Positions 15,801 through 25,025 of a DNA stretch of 64,000 nt are shown piece by piece. Origin of the DNA: Achromobacter marplatensis (GTDB lineage: Bacteria; Pseudomonadota; Gammaproteobacteria; Burkholderiales; Burkholderiaceae_B); contig NZ_NJIG01000001.1 of the NCBI RefSeq assembly GCF_002209535.1, forward strand, positions 772,023 to 836,022, read 5' to 3'. Numbering within the stretch: the first letter of the stretch is position 1; the number at the start of each line of letters is the position of its first letter. The notes under the pieces were generated by a model that was not told the DNA's origin, made no database searches, and was given only the letters and a program-made list of their open reading frames with translations. A program made the translations under genes and the position numbers.

Positions 15801-18623
15801 CTGCGCATCAAGGACCCGGCCAATTTCGAATTGGTGCGCCAATTGGTGCAGGCCCACGCCTACTGGCGGCAAAAAGGCGTCATCGTGGACCTGGTGATCT
15901 GGAACGAAGACACCGGCACCTACCGCCAGGCCCTGCAGGACCGCATGATGGGGCTGATTTCTGCCGGAGTGGAATCACACATCATCGACCGCCCGGGCGG
16001 CATCTTCGTGCGTCCTGGCGACCAGATCTCGGAAGAAGACCGCACGCTGTTGCTGGCCGTCTCTCGCGTGTCGCTCAGCGACGCCCAGGGCACACTGGCC
16101 AACCAGGTCAACCGCCTGGCGCTGCCGGAAACCCGTGTCGCGCCGCTCGTGATATCGGCCGCGCCCTTGCCGGCCTCGGTCGACGTCCCGCCGGCTGCCG
16201 CGCCCGCGCCGCTGCTGCACGCCAACGGCTTGGGCGGCTTCACGGCCGACGGCGAGGAATACGTCATCACCACCACACGCGACCAGCGCACGCCCGCGCC
16301 GTGGGTCAACGTCATTGCCAATGCCGCGATCGGCACCGTGGTCTCGGAAAGCGGGCAGGCCTATAGCTGGGCGGGCAACGCCCATGATTTCCGCCTGACG
16401 CCCTGGCACAACGACGGCGTCACCGACGCCTGCGGCGAAGCCTTCTATCTGCGCGACGAGATCAGCGGTCATTACTGGTCGGCCGCGCCTTACCCGGCCG
16501 GGGGGGAAACGGCCTACGTCACCCGCCACGGATTCGGCTACACGGTCTTCGAACACGTGGAGGATGGCATCGAATCCGAATTGCGCGTCCACGTTGCCCA
16601 CGAATCGCCCGTCAAGTTCTATGTTCTGACGCTACGCAACCGGTCCGGGCGCCGCCGTCGCCTGTCGGCCACCGGGTATGTGGAATGGCTGCTGGGCGAC
16701 CTGCGCGCGAAATCCGCGATGCACGTCACCACCGAGATCGACGCCGACACCGGCGCCCTCTTCGCCCGCAACAGCTTCAATGCCGACTATTCCGGGCACG
16801 TGGCCTATTTCGACACCAACAGCACCACCCGCACCATGACGGGCGACCGCAAGGAATTCATCGGCAGGAACGGCACGCTGCGCCACCCGCAAGCGCTGCG
16901 CCGCAGTCGCTTGTCGGGCCGATGCGGCGCCGCGCTGGACCCTTGCGCCGCAATCCAGGTGCCCGCCACCTTGGACGACGGGCAAGACACCCAGATCCTG
17001 TTTCAGCTGGGCGCGTCGTCCGAGGGCGCCGATCACGCCCGGCACTTGGTGCGCCGGTATCGGGAAACGGGGGCCGCCGCCCACGAAGCGCAGGCCGTCC
17101 GGCAATACTGGCGCGACACGCTGGACGTCGTGCGTATCGACACACCGGACGCCACCGTGAATACGCTTGCCAACGGCTGGCTGCTCTACCAGACGCTGGC
17201 CTGCCGGCTGTGGGCACGCAGCGGCCATTACCAATCGGGCGGCGCGTACGGCTTCCGGGACCAATTGCAGGACGTGATGGCGCTGGCGATCGCGCGCCCC
17301 GAGTTGACGCGCGCCCACCTGCTGCGCAGCGCGGCCCAGCAATTCGTGCAAGGCGACGTGCTGCATTGGTGGCACCCGCCTTCCAACCGGGGCGTCCGCA
17401 CCCGTTGTTCCGACGATTATCTGTGGCTGCCGTTCGCCACCAGCCACTACGTGGACGTCACCGGCGATGTGGGCGTATTGGAAGAAAACGTGGGCTTCAT
17501 CGAAGGGCGCCCTCTGAATCCCGGCGAATCGTCCAACTACGACCACCCCACCCCGTCCCGGGAATCCGCCAGCCTCTACGTGCACTGCACGCGCGCCCTC
17601 ACGCATGCGTTGAACGCCTTGGGCGCGCACGGGCTGCCGCGCATCGGGTCGTGCGACTGGAACGATGGCATGGACAAGGTGGGCGATGCCGGCCGCGGCG
17701 TCAGTGTCTGGCTGGGCTTCTTCCTGCATGACACCCTGAACCGCTTCGCCCCGCTGGCCCGCGCGCGGGCGGACCTGCCGTTCGCCGCGTTCTGCGAATC
17801 GACGGCGCGGCAATTGGCGAAGGATCTTGAACAGGCCGGTTGGGACGGCAACTGGTATCGCCGGGCCTATTTCGACGACGGCGCCCCGCTCGGGTCCGCT
17901 GAAAATCTCGAATGCCAGATCGATTCCATTTCGCAAAGCTGGGCTGTCCTGTCCGGCGTGGCCAGCCCGGACCGCGCGCGCTCGGCGATGCAAGCCGTGG
18001 ACGACCGGCTGGTGGACGACGAGCTTGGCCTGATCCGCCTGCTGACGCCCCCCTTCGACAAGGCGCCGATGAACCCCGGGTACATCCGCGGCTACGTGCC
18101 GGGGGTGCGCGAAAACGGCGGCCAATACACCCACGCCGCCATCTGGACGGCGATGGCCTTCTGCGAACTGCGGGACGAGGCGCGCATCGGCCGCCTGCTT
18201 CCCATGCTGAATCCCATCAACCATGCCGATACGCCGGCGGGCGCCGCTACCTACAAGGTGGAACCCTATGTCATGGCTGCCGACATCTACACCACGCCCG
18301 GCCAGTTGGGGCGCGGCGGCTGGACCTGGTACACGGGATCGTCCGGGCTGATGTACCGGCTGATCCTGGAGTCGGTGCTGGGCATGCGCCTGCGCGGCGA
18401 CACGCTCAGCTTCCGCCCCTGCCTGCCCCCGGACTGGAACGGCTTCACGCTGCAATACCGCTTCGGCGGCGCGACCTATGCCGTCACTGCCACGCGGGTA
18501 GCGGCTGCGGCGGGGCCGTTGCGGGTCACCCTGGACGGCGTCAATCAGGAGGACGGCATGGTCCGCTTGCGCGACGATGGGCAGGTGCGTCAGGTGCGCA
18601 TCGAACTGCCCGCCGGGCCTTAG
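9870..18623 (+). CDS. ndvB: cyclic beta-1,2-glucan synthase (GT84/GH94 type)
   Basis: A giant inner-membrane enzyme of about 2917 aa, close to Brucella Cgs and Agrobacterium ChvB (about 2800-2870 aa). In order: a cytoplasmic N-terminal region (1-410); two transmembrane segments (about 420-490); the GT84 glucosyltransferase domain with DTDTE at 646-650 and the RRHRWIRGDWQ segment near 791-801; further transmembrane segments (about 835-880 and 955-1005); a glycoamylase-like domain (about 1030-1600, with AHHQGMGFLSLASVL); and two GH94-type phosphorylase modules. The last module contains HWWHPPSNRG (about 2498) and the catalytic DWNDGM at 2596-2601. Family members start a glucan on the protein from UDP-glucose, extend it, set its length and cyclise it for export as periplasmic glucan important for osmotic adaptation and host interaction. 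A TTG at 9837 would add 11 residues. The ATG at 9870 is preferred, but neither has a strong ribosome site. Confidence 0.93.
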   Translation: MKPIAWPSLEAAPEWIDLFARSKPSLTSAESEPPLRAELFNSQQMEAHGQALAHVHALGAFRAQDNLLPRLTENQTLLAQACALLIESMQQSRQITPADEWLLDNFYLIEEQIRLAKRHLPKGYSRSLPKLAAGPSQGLPRVYDIALEMISHSDARIDADGISAFVAAYQRVEPLQLGELWAIPIMMRLALIENLRRVAIRLAYANMNRGLADTWADAMRKAAQDDPTSLILVIANMARSNPPIDGAFVAELARRLQGHGPALALPLTWFEQRLAQSNLTIEQMVVAENQQQAADQVSISNSIGSLRALSKTNWNEFVEAIILVEQTLRQDPAGVYADMDFPTRDRYRHRVERLARNSDRSEIELATMAIDLARTAAPDAHADAPADPRRRHVGFYLIDEGLPELVKLGKVRLSVTDRLARLSPGAALAGYAAAIVLMTGALSALLVFVAHSAGAQPWPLAALAVLSLIGTSHLSVAVINWSLTWLVRPQRLPRMDYAKRIPDAARCLVAVPSMLIDADDGEQLAESLEIRFLANPGDNLSFCLLTDFADAAAEHLPADALLLERAKTHVQALNHKYRRLGRSPFYLLHRPRRWNAHEQVWMGQERKRGKLADLNGLLRGQGTGAFSCVVGDLDALAAVKYVITLDTDTELPRESAWKLIGAMAHPLNQAQFDPVRRRVTRGYGILQPRVAVNLADLAASAYARVNGGDAGIDPYTNTVSDVYQDTFKEGSFVGKGIYDVDAFEAALKDCFPDNRVLSHDLLEGCYARSGLLSDVQLFEGHPARYSADVSRRHRWIRGDWQLLGWLFGHPPRPPGTAGGPPLAWLARCKILDNLRRSLVSPSLVLLMALGWTLLPYPWLWTGAGVMVVFLPALFASALGAVRKGDDVLLGQHLLGWVPSTLKQFSRAAFAFSAMAHEALYNLDAIGRTLYRLTISHRRLLEWKPSSVTNRDGAARSGPWLLSVWGSPLLALAIGACVLRWNPSAWPAAFPVLALWALMPAIAWRLSRPPVVAKTALSPSQDQFLRLLARKTWSFFDGHGGAEDNWLIPDNVQDRPAPTTAHRTSPTNLGLALLSNLAAHDFGYLQAGRLMERTQATLSTMGKLERYLGHFYNWYDTLTLAPLHPLYISTVDSGNLAGHLLTLRPGLLALAQAPILHPRTFAGLADAAAVLRDSLPANAFSALDVLDAALLTAQEPAGRAAPKTLAQIRQRLEHIRQLGYGLLEAFEAPAYSEPLWHCQAMLRQCEEARDELALLAPWPERPADAPWQDIPALQAMPTLQQVADQGGGVLAALRSRLSEPGTTPDERAWLLQTELAIVLAADRATQRCAALEKLADTLADMAVAEYGFLYDKGSRLLAIGYNLTERRRDEGLYDLLASEARLGSFVAIAQGQLPQETWFALGRQLSNSPGGPVLLSWSGSMFEYLMPRLVMPSYPQTLLDQTCLSAVRTQIDYGDKLGIPWGMSESAYNLFDVGMNYQYRAFGVPGLGLKRGLADDVVVAPYASMLALMVAPDEACRNLQRLAKDQLIGRYGLYEAIDYTPRRQPPGKNGTIVYAYMAHHQGMGFLSLASVLLGRTMQARFEADPSFQATMLLLQERVPRAAAAYAKATELSVIRSTPPGQAEVSVRVLDTADTPIPEVQLLSNGRYHVMVTNSGAGSSRWRDLAVTRWREDGTCDNWGTFCYLRDTDSGHVWSTSYQPTLQRPDHYEVIFSEGRAEFRRTDNQIDTHTEIVVSPEDDIELRRCRLTNRGRERRTLEITCYAEVVIAPAMADELHPAFSNLFIQTEIVPSERAILSTRRGRSPEDNPPWMFQLLAIHGGDPGRASYETDRAQFLGRGRSVANPLAMDSAAPLSGSQGSVLDPVSAIRCTITLEPEETAVVDLVQGVGDSRSACMNLISKYQDRHLADRALELAWTHAQVLVRQLNATEADAQLYARLANAIVYQNPTLRADAATLVKNRRGQSGLWGYAISGDLPIVLLRIKDPANFELVRQLVQAHAYWRQKGVIVDLVIWNEDTGTYRQALQDRMMGLISAGVESHIIDRPGGIFVRPGDQISEEDRTLLLAVSRVSLSDAQGTLANQVNRLALPETRVAPLVISAAPLPASVDVPPAAAPAPLLHANGLGGFTADGEEYVITTTRDQRTPAPWVNVIANAAIGTVVSESGQAYSWAGNAHDFRLTPWHNDGVTDACGEAFYLRDEISGHYWSAAPYPAGGETAYVTRHGFGYTVFEHVEDGIESELRVHVAHESPVKFYVLTLRNRSGRRRRLSATGYVEWLLGDLRAKSAMHVTTEIDADTGALFARNSFNADYSGHVAYFDTNSTTRTMTGDRKEFIGRNGTLRHPQALRRSRLSGRCGAALDPCAAIQVPATLDDGQDTQILFQLGASSEGADHARHLVRRYRETGAAAHEAQAVRQYWRDTLDVVRIDTPDATVNTLANGWLLYQTLACRLWARSGHYQSGGAYGFRDQLQDVMALAIARPELTRAHLLRSAAQQFVQGDVLHWWHPPSNRGVRTRCSDDYLWLPFATSHYVDVTGDVGVLEENVGFIEGRPLNPGESSNYDHPTPSRESASLYVHCTRALTHALNALGAHGLPRIGSCDWNDGMDKVGDAGRGVSVWLGFFLHDTLNRFAPLARARADLPFAAFCESTARQLAKDLEQAGWDGNWYRRAYFDDGAPLGSAENLECQIDSISQSWAVLSGVASPDRARSAMQAVDDRLVDDELGLIRLLTPPFDKAPMNPGYIRGYVPGVRENGGQYTHAAIWTAMAFCELRDEARIGRLLPMLNPINHADTPAGAATYKVEPYVMAADIYTTPGQLGRGGWTWYTGSSGLMYRLILESVLGMRLRGDTLSFRPCLPPDWNGFTLQYRFGGATYAVTATRVAAAAGPLRVTLDGVNQEDGMVRLRDDGQVRQVRIELPAGP

Positions 18624-18642
18624 CGGCCTCGCCCACCTAGCC

Positions 18643-18674
18643 CCGCGCTCCCGCTCATCCAAGCGGGAGCGCGG
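18643..18674 (+). terminator. strong hairpin after the glucan synthase
   Basis: A perfect 13-bp stem, CCGCGCTCCCGCT (18643-18655) against AGCGGGAGCGCGG (18662-18674), with a 6-nt loop, 19 bp after the stop codon. There is no T-run, as is common for terminator hairpins in high-GC genomes. Confidence 0.7.
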
Positions 18675-18761
18675 TTGGCCCAATGCCTAGTGGTTTTCCC
18701 TCAAATCCGGCAAAAACGGGCGGTTCCCGATTCCCAAGCGGAATTCCGTCCGGTACATTTC

Positions 18762-18784
18762 GTCCAGTGGCCTGACCACTGGAC
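18762..18784 (+). promoter_or_regulatory. candidate GntR/FadR-family operator
   Basis: A perfect 23-bp dyad: GTCCAGTGG (18762-18770), spacer CCTGA, CCACTGGAC (18776-18784). The core TGG-N5-CCA is of the kind bound by FadR-subfamily GntR regulators (TGGTNNNACCA-like). It lies 107 bp upstream of just such a regulator, so autoregulation is likely. Confidence 0.6.
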
Positions 18785-18890
18785 CATCAGGCACCTGAAC
18801 AAGTTTTCTGCATCCCTTCGACCCCGCGCAAGACACGAGCGCCCCAGACCTATTACGCTCTACCCCCCGAACACTCCATCCCACGCCACA

Positions 18891-19622
18891 ATGACTTCCC
18901 TTCAGGCCGTAGCTTCGACCCGCCTCTACCGCATGATTGCCGACCAGATCGCCGCGCGCATCAAGGCGGGCGATTTCCCTGCGGGCGGCAGATTGCCCGC
19001 CGAGCGCGAGCTGGCCGAGCAACTGCAAGTCAGCCGGGCGTCGGTGCGCGAGGCCCTGATTGCGCTGGAAATCGAAGGTTATGTGGATGTGCGCGTGGGC
19101 ACCGGCGTGTTCGTGTGCCCGCCGCGCGAAGACGGCAACTATCAGGACGCGCCCCAGGCCCCCGCGGCAGACAGCGTCGAAGCCACCGACATCGGCCCCT
19201 TCGACCTTCTGGAAACGCGCCTGCTGATCGAACCGGAATGCGCCGCGTTGGCTGCGCAGAAGGCGTCGCCCGCGCAGATCGCGGCGATCCGCGTCGCGCA
19301 CGAAGGCATGTCGCTGACCGAGTCGCCCAGCGTGCACGACCGCGCCTTCCACAGCGCCATCGGCGCGGCCTGCGGCAACGCGGCCCTGGCCGCGGCCATC
19401 TCGCACATCTGGCACCTCAGCACGCTCAGCCCGGTGTTCCACCGGCTGGAAGAGCACTTCGTGACCACCAAGGTGTGGAGCGAAGCGCAGAAAGAACACG
19501 AACGCATCCTCGCGGCCATTGTCGACCGCGATCCCATCCGCGCGCGTCACGCCATGCACGACCATCTGGTCGGCATCCTGGCGCGTCTGCGGGAAGACTT
19601 CGGCAACGTTGGGATTCGATGA
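18891..19622 (+). CDS. GntR-family regulator, FadR subfamily (FCD domain)
   Basis: A 243-aa regulator. The N-terminal winged helix (about residues 10-75) has the GntR pattern RLPAERELAEQLQVSRASVREAL followed by the wing GTGVFV. Residues about 95-235 form the all-helical FCD sensor domain with the conserved Arg/Asp and three His positions (FHSAIG, HERIL, HAMHDHL) that usually coordinate a metal and a carboxylate ligand. The open frame extends to 18675, but the ATG at 18891 starts right at the family N-terminus. It precedes a 16-kb catabolic and transport gene series on the same strand and is the likely local repressor. A perfect dyad at 18762-18784 is a candidate binding site. Confidence 0.9.
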   Translation: MTSLQAVASTRLYRMIADQIAARIKAGDFPAGGRLPAERELAEQLQVSRASVREALIALEIEGYVDVRVGTGVFVCPPREDGNYQDAPQAPAADSVEATDIGPFDLLETRLLIEPECAALAAQKASPAQIAAIRVAHEGMSLTESPSVHDRAFHSAIGAACGNAALAAAISHIWHLSTLSPVFHRLEEHFVTTKVWSEAQKEHERILAAIVDRDPIRARHAMHDHLVGILARLREDFGNVGIR

Positions 19623-19644
19623 TTTGATGACCCGCTAAGCACCC

Positions 19645-19662
19645 GGCCTGGCGCTCCAGGCC
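19645..19662 (+). terminator. hairpin between the GntR gene and the transport operon
   Basis: A 7-bp stem, GGCCTGG (19645-19651) and CCAGGCC (19656-19662), with a 4-nt loop, 22 bp after the GntR stop. It may end or attenuate transcription from the regulator gene before the operon at 19824. Confidence 0.4.
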
Positions 19663-19823
19663 CCTCCCCTTACCGACCGTGCATGCACCGCCGGCGCGAA
19701 AAGCGCCGCCTGCGGCAAGGGGAGCGGCTTGCCCGCGATTCCGCAAGACCCTGCAGTTCCGCAGTCCCTGCAAGACCCGCAAGACCCGTACGTCAAATAC
19801 TTAAAACATATCAAGGTGAAAAC

Positions 19824-21329
19824 ATGCAGCTGACCCGTACCGTGAAGCTAGTGAGCGCGGCGCTATTGGCGCTAGGCGCCCACGCCGCCCAGGCCAACAA
19901 GGCTGACAACTCCCTCAACATCGCCTTCGACGCGGCGCCCGCCACGCTGGATGCCTACAAGGAATCGGACCGTCCCGGCCTGGCGCTGGCGCGCATGGTC
20001 TTCTCGGGGTTGCTGCAAAAGAACCAGGACACGGGCGAATTCGGCCCGGCCATCGCCACGGGCTACAAGTTCGTCGACGACACCACCATCGAACTCCCCA
20101 TCCGCCGCGACGTGAAGTTCCACGACGGATCGCTGCTGACCATCGACGACGTGCTGTACACGCTGAACCTGGTGTCTTCCGACGCCTACAAGGCCCGCTT
20201 CCAGAACCAGGTCGCGTGGATCGCCAAGGCGGAAAAAGCCGGCGAGGACACGGTGCGCATCAAGATGAAGACGCCCTACCCGCTGGCGCTGGAAATGCTG
20301 TCGGAAAACCTGCCGATCTATCCGCGCAAGTATTACGAGGCCAACCAGTCCGACATGGGCGCCAAGCCCATCGGCACCGGCCCCTACCGCCTGACCGAAA
20401 GCCAGCCCGGCAGCCGCTACGTGTACGAACGCTACGATGACTACTTCGGCCCCAAGCCTGCCGTGAAAAAGCTGGTGGTGCGCGTGCTGCCCGACGCCAA
20501 CACCCAGTACGCCGAACTGCTGTCCGGCGGCCTGGACTGGATCTGGCGCGTGCCGCCGGACGTGGCCCGCCGCATGGAGAAGACGCCCACCGTCACGGTC
20601 AAGAGCAGCAGCATCATGCGCATCAGCTATATCTCGCTGAACCCGCGTTTTGACGACGGCAAGTCGCCGCTGGCCAAGCAGGAAGTGCGCCAGGCCATCA
20701 ACTACGCCATCGACCGCGAAGCGATCCGCAAAGCGCTGGTGGGCGGCGCGTCCAAGGTCATCAACGCGGCCTGCAACCCGGCCCAGTTCGGTTGCGCCGC
20801 CGACGTGCAGGCCTACAAGTTCGACCCGGCCCGCGCCAAGCAACTGCTGGCGTCCGCCGGCTACCCCAACGGCATCACGCTGGACCTGGTGATCTCGGCG
20901 CCGCCGCGCAGCATCCTGGACGCGGCCGCTGCCCAGATGGCGCAAGCCGGCATCAAGCTGAACCTGGTCGAACAGCAGTACGGCACCGCGATGACCAACT
21001 GGCGCGACGGCAAGATCGCCATGCTGTCGTCCAACTGGGGCTCGTACGGCATCGCGGACGCGGCGCTGTCCACCAGCAATTTCTTCCGCGGCGGCCCGGA
21101 CGACCAGGCCCGCAACCCCGAGGTGATCAAGTATCTGGAAGCGGCCGACACGTCGGTAGACCGCGACCTGCGCGCCAAGAACTACGCGGCCGCGCAGAAG
21201 ATCGTCGCCGACCAGGCGTACTGGGTACCGCTGTGGAACCACTCGCTGAACGCCGTGCAGGCCAAGGACTTGAACTTCTCGGTCGACGGAGACGAGTTCC
21301 CGCGTTTCTACAAGGCCACCTGGAACTGA
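19824..21329 (+). CDS. ABC transporter substrate-binding protein, family 5
   Basis: A 501-aa periplasmic binding protein with a clear Sec signal peptide (LLALGAHAAQA/N, cleavage near residue 23) and SBP_bac_5 features: RRDVKFHDGSLLTIDDV, GTGPYRL and RQAINYAIDREAI. The ATG at 19824 follows AAGGTGAAAAC; the longer frame to 19683 is not needed. It heads a five-gene transporter set paralogous to the one at 551-5665, and shares with that binding protein the Cys pair in CNPAQFGC. The ligand is unknown. The downstream enzymes suggest an N-acylated or carbamoylated acid rather than a peptide. Confidence 0.93.
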   Translation: MQLTRTVKLVSAALLALGAHAAQANKADNSLNIAFDAAPATLDAYKESDRPGLALARMVFSGLLQKNQDTGEFGPAIATGYKFVDDTTIELPIRRDVKFHDGSLLTIDDVLYTLNLVSSDAYKARFQNQVAWIAKAEKAGEDTVRIKMKTPYPLALEMLSENLPIYPRKYYEANQSDMGAKPIGTGPYRLTESQPGSRYVYERYDDYFGPKPAVKKLVVRVLPDANTQYAELLSGGLDWIWRVPPDVARRMEKTPTVTVKSSSIMRISYISLNPRFDDGKSPLAKQEVRQAINYAIDREAIRKALVGGASKVINAACNPAQFGCAADVQAYKFDPARAKQLLASAGYPNGITLDLVISAPPRSILDAAAAQMAQAGIKLNLVEQQYGTAMTNWRDGKIAMLSSNWGSYGIADAALSTSNFFRGGPDDQARNPEVIKYLEAADTSVDRDLRAKNYAAAQKIVADQAYWVPLWNHSLNAVQAKDLNFSVDGDEFPRFYKATWN

Positions 21330-21438
21330 TCCGGGCGGCCGGCGCCCCGCGCTTATTGCCTGTCCGGCCGGGCCGCTTCGGCGTCCCGGCGGGGCGGCAC
21401 GCGCCGGTGCGCCGGCGCACCGTGACAAAGGTTGACCC

Positions 21439-22356
21439 ATGATTGCATTCCTGTTTCGCCGCTTGCTGGTCGCCGCCTTGCTGGTGGTGTTCGTGTCGCT
21501 GATCAGCTTCTCGCTGGTATTCGCCTCGGGCAATCCGGCAGCGCGCCTGGCCGGTGAAGGCAGCGCGGCGGATGCCGCCCGCCTGTCGGCACAGCACGGC
21601 TTTTCCGACCCGATCCTGGTGCAGTACGGCCGGTGGCTTGCCGGGGTCGTGCGCGGTGATTTCGGCGACAGCCTGTACTTCAGCCGCCCGGTGGCCGAAT
21701 TGCTGGGCCAGCACTTCCCGGCCACCGCCAAGCTGGGCCTGGCCGCGATGGCGTTCGCGCTGCTGCTGGCGATACCGCTGGGCGTGCTGGCGGGGTTGCG
21801 CAAGGGCTCGCTCGCCGACCGCGCCACCATGCTGCTGTCGGCCTGCGCGCAAGCCATGCCGCCGTTCTGCCTGGCGTTCCTGCTGATCATCGTCTTCAGC
21901 GTGCGCAACCAATGGCTGCCGGCCTCGGGGTTCGACACCTGGAAGCACTACGTAATGCCCGTCGTCGCGTTGGGGCTGTTCGCCATGCCCGCGATGCTGC
22001 GCCTGATGAAATCCGAGATGGAGACGGTGCTGGCCACCGACTACATCCGCACCGCCCGCGCCATGGGCCTGGCCGGCCCCAGCGTGGTGCTGAAGTACGC
22101 GCTGCGCAACGCCTTGCGGCCGCTGGTGTCGCTGGCAGCCGCCCAGATGGGCACCTTGCTGGCCGGCTCGGTCGTCATCGAAACCGTCTTCGCCATCAAT
22201 GGCGCCGGGCTGCTGGCCTGGACGTCCATCCTGCGCGGTGACTTCCCCACGATGCAGGCGCTGATTCTGATCTTTGCGCTGATCTACATCGTCCTGACCC
22301 TGGCCGCCGACCTGATCAACGGTTGGCTGGACCCCCGCGTGCGAGCCGCCTCATGA
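21439..22356 (+). CDS. ABC transporter permease, DppB/OppB type
   Basis: A 305-aa inner-membrane permease with about six transmembrane segments. The docking loop DYIRTARAMGLAG lies near residues 202-214, followed by the conserved ...RNALRPLVSLAA. It is 109 bp after the binding-protein gene, a GC-rich gap with no clear terminator. Its stop overlaps the next start (ATGA). It closely resembles the DppB-type gene at 2087, consistent with duplication or common ancestry of the two transporters. Confidence 0.93.
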   Translation: MIAFLFRRLLVAALLVVFVSLISFSLVFASGNPAARLAGEGSAADAARLSAQHGFSDPILVQYGRWLAGVVRGDFGDSLYFSRPVAELLGQHFPATAKLGLAAMAFALLLAIPLGVLAGLRKGSLADRATMLLSACAQAMPPFCLAFLLIIVFSVRNQWLPASGFDTWKHYVMPVVALGLFAMPAMLRLMKSEMETVLATDYIRTARAMGLAGPSVVLKYALRNALRPLVSLAAAQMGTLLAGSVVIETVFAINGAGLLAWTSILRGDFPTMQALILIFALIYIVLTLAADLINGWLDPRVRAAS

Positions 22357-23222
22357 GCACCGTCGTGTCTTCTTCCCTGCCCGCCGCGCCGCGCGGCGAC
22401 CGCCTGGCGCGTGCCGGCCGCCGCTTCGGCCTGATCGTGCTGGCGCTGCTGGTGCTGGCCGGCCTGATCGGCCCCTACCTGATCCCGCATGATCCGTACT
22501 CGCAAGACCTGCTGGCCCGGCTGCAGGAACCCGTCTGGGGCGAAGGCGGCGACTGGAACCACATCCTGGGCACCGACCAACTGGGCCGCGACGTCTTGGC
22601 CCGCGCCCTGTACGGCGTACGCGTCTCGGCGCTGATCGGCCTGTCCGTCGCGCTGATGGGCGGGCTGATCGGCACGACGCTGGGCGTCGTGGCCGGCTAC
22701 TTCGGCGGCGCCGTCGACCGCGTCGTGTCGTTCCTGATCACCGCGCGCCTGGCGTTGCCCATCATCCTGGTGGCGCTGGCCGTGGTGTCGGTGGTGGGCG
22801 CATCCCTGACCGTGGTGGTGCTGGTGCTGGGGCTGCTGCTGTGGGAACGCTATGCGCTGGTCGCGCGCACCATGGCCGCGGGTTTGCGCAATGCCGAATT
22901 CGTCACCGCGTCGCGGCTGCAGGGCTGCACGCACCTGCAGATCATCTGGCGCGACATCCTGCCCAACCTGGTCGGCAACCTGCTCATCATCGGCACGGTG
23001 GACGCCGCCATGGCGATCACGCTGGAAGCCTCGCTGTCGTTCCTGGGCCTGGGCGTGCCGGCGCCGATGCCCTCGCTGGGCCTGATGATCGCCGAGGGCA
23101 AGGAAAACATGCTGTTCCAGCCCTCCCTGGTGGTGATCCCCAGCATCGTGCTGTTCGTGCTGGTCCTGTGCGTGAACCGCGCGGGCGAGACGCTGCGCGC
23201 CATCCAAATGAAGAAGGGCTGA
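22353..23222 (+). CDS. ABC transporter permease, DppC/OppC type
   Basis: A 289-aa partner permease with one N-terminal membrane segment, the DppC hallmark HILGTDQLGRDVLARALYG, and then the membrane domain with a docking loop around EFVTASRLQGCTHLQII. The ATG at 22353 gives an ATGA overlap with the DppB-type gene. The longer frame to 22323 lies inside that gene and is not supported. Confidence 0.93.
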   Translation: MSTVVSSSLPAAPRGDRLARAGRRFGLIVLALLVLAGLIGPYLIPHDPYSQDLLARLQEPVWGEGGDWNHILGTDQLGRDVLARALYGVRVSALIGLSVALMGGLIGTTLGVVAGYFGGAVDRVVSFLITARLALPIILVALAVVSVVGASLTVVVLVLGLLLWERYALVARTMAAGLRNAEFVTASRLQGCTHLQIIWRDILPNLVGNLLIIGTVDAAMAITLEASLSFLGLGVPAPMPSLGLMIAEGKENMLFQPSLVVIPSIVLFVLVLCVNRAGETLRAIQMKKG

Positions 23223-23226
23223 CGCC

Positions 23227-24221
<995 letters not shown>

Positions 24222-24225
<4 letters not shown>

Positions 24226-25025
24226 ACCCGACATCCGCCAGCATCAGCCTGAATGGCCTGTGCTTCCAGTATGGCCGCGCCAGCCTGTTCTCGCGCCGCC
24301 CCGCGCCGCGCATCCTGCACGACATCGACCTGCACGTGCCCGCCGGCCAGACCATCGGTCTCGTCGGCGAGTCCGGCAGCGGCAAGTCCACCATTGCCAA
24401 ACTGATGCTGGGCCTGCTGGCCCCCACCCAGGGCCAGGCGCTGCTGGACGGCCAGCCGCTGGCTGCCATGCCGGCGCGCGCCCGCGCCCGCCGCATCCAG
24501 ATGGTGTTCCAGGACCCGTATTCCTCGCTGAACCCGCGCCGCACCATCAACGAGATCCTGACGGCCCCGCTGCGGGTCCACGGCATGGGCAACGCGTCGA
24601 CGCAGGCTGCCGCCGTGCGCCGGATGATGGACGCGGTGGGGCTGGTGCCGGCATTCGCGGCCCGCTATCCGCGCGAACTGTCCGGCGGGCAGCGCCAACG
24701 GGTAGCCATCGCCCGCGCGCTGATGCTCGAACCCCAGTTACTGATCTGCGACGAACCCACGTCGGCGCTGGACGTCTCGGTGCAGGCGCAGATCCTGAAC
24801 CTGCTGATGGAATTGCAGCGCGAACGCGGCCTGGGCTACCTGTTCATCAGCCACAACCTGGCGGTCGTGCAGCATATCGCCGACCAGATCGTGGTGCTGC
24901 AAGGCGGCCGAGTGGTCGAACGCGGCAATGCGGACCAGGTGTATTTCGCGCCTACCCACCCCTATACGCGGCAACTGATCGGCGCAACATTGGCCGTGCC
25001 GCTAGTCCAGGAGCTGGCGGCATGA
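24222..25025 (+). CDS. ABC transporter ATPase, DppF/OppF type
   Basis: A 267-aa ATPase with Walker A GESGSGKS (about residue 50), Q-loop VFQDPYSSLNP, signature LSGGQRQR, Walker B LLICDEPTSALD and FISHNLA. It is a minimal DppF without the usual C-terminal tail, like its counterpart at 4817. The start is set by the ATGA overlap at 24222; the frame reaching 24096 lies within the previous gene. It completes the transporter. Confidence 0.92.

Noticed and set aside
13569..18683. Two long minus-strand frames (767 and 683 codons) under the glucan synthase
   Set aside because: They are complete shadows of conserved GH94 coding sequence, with no ribosome site or domain.
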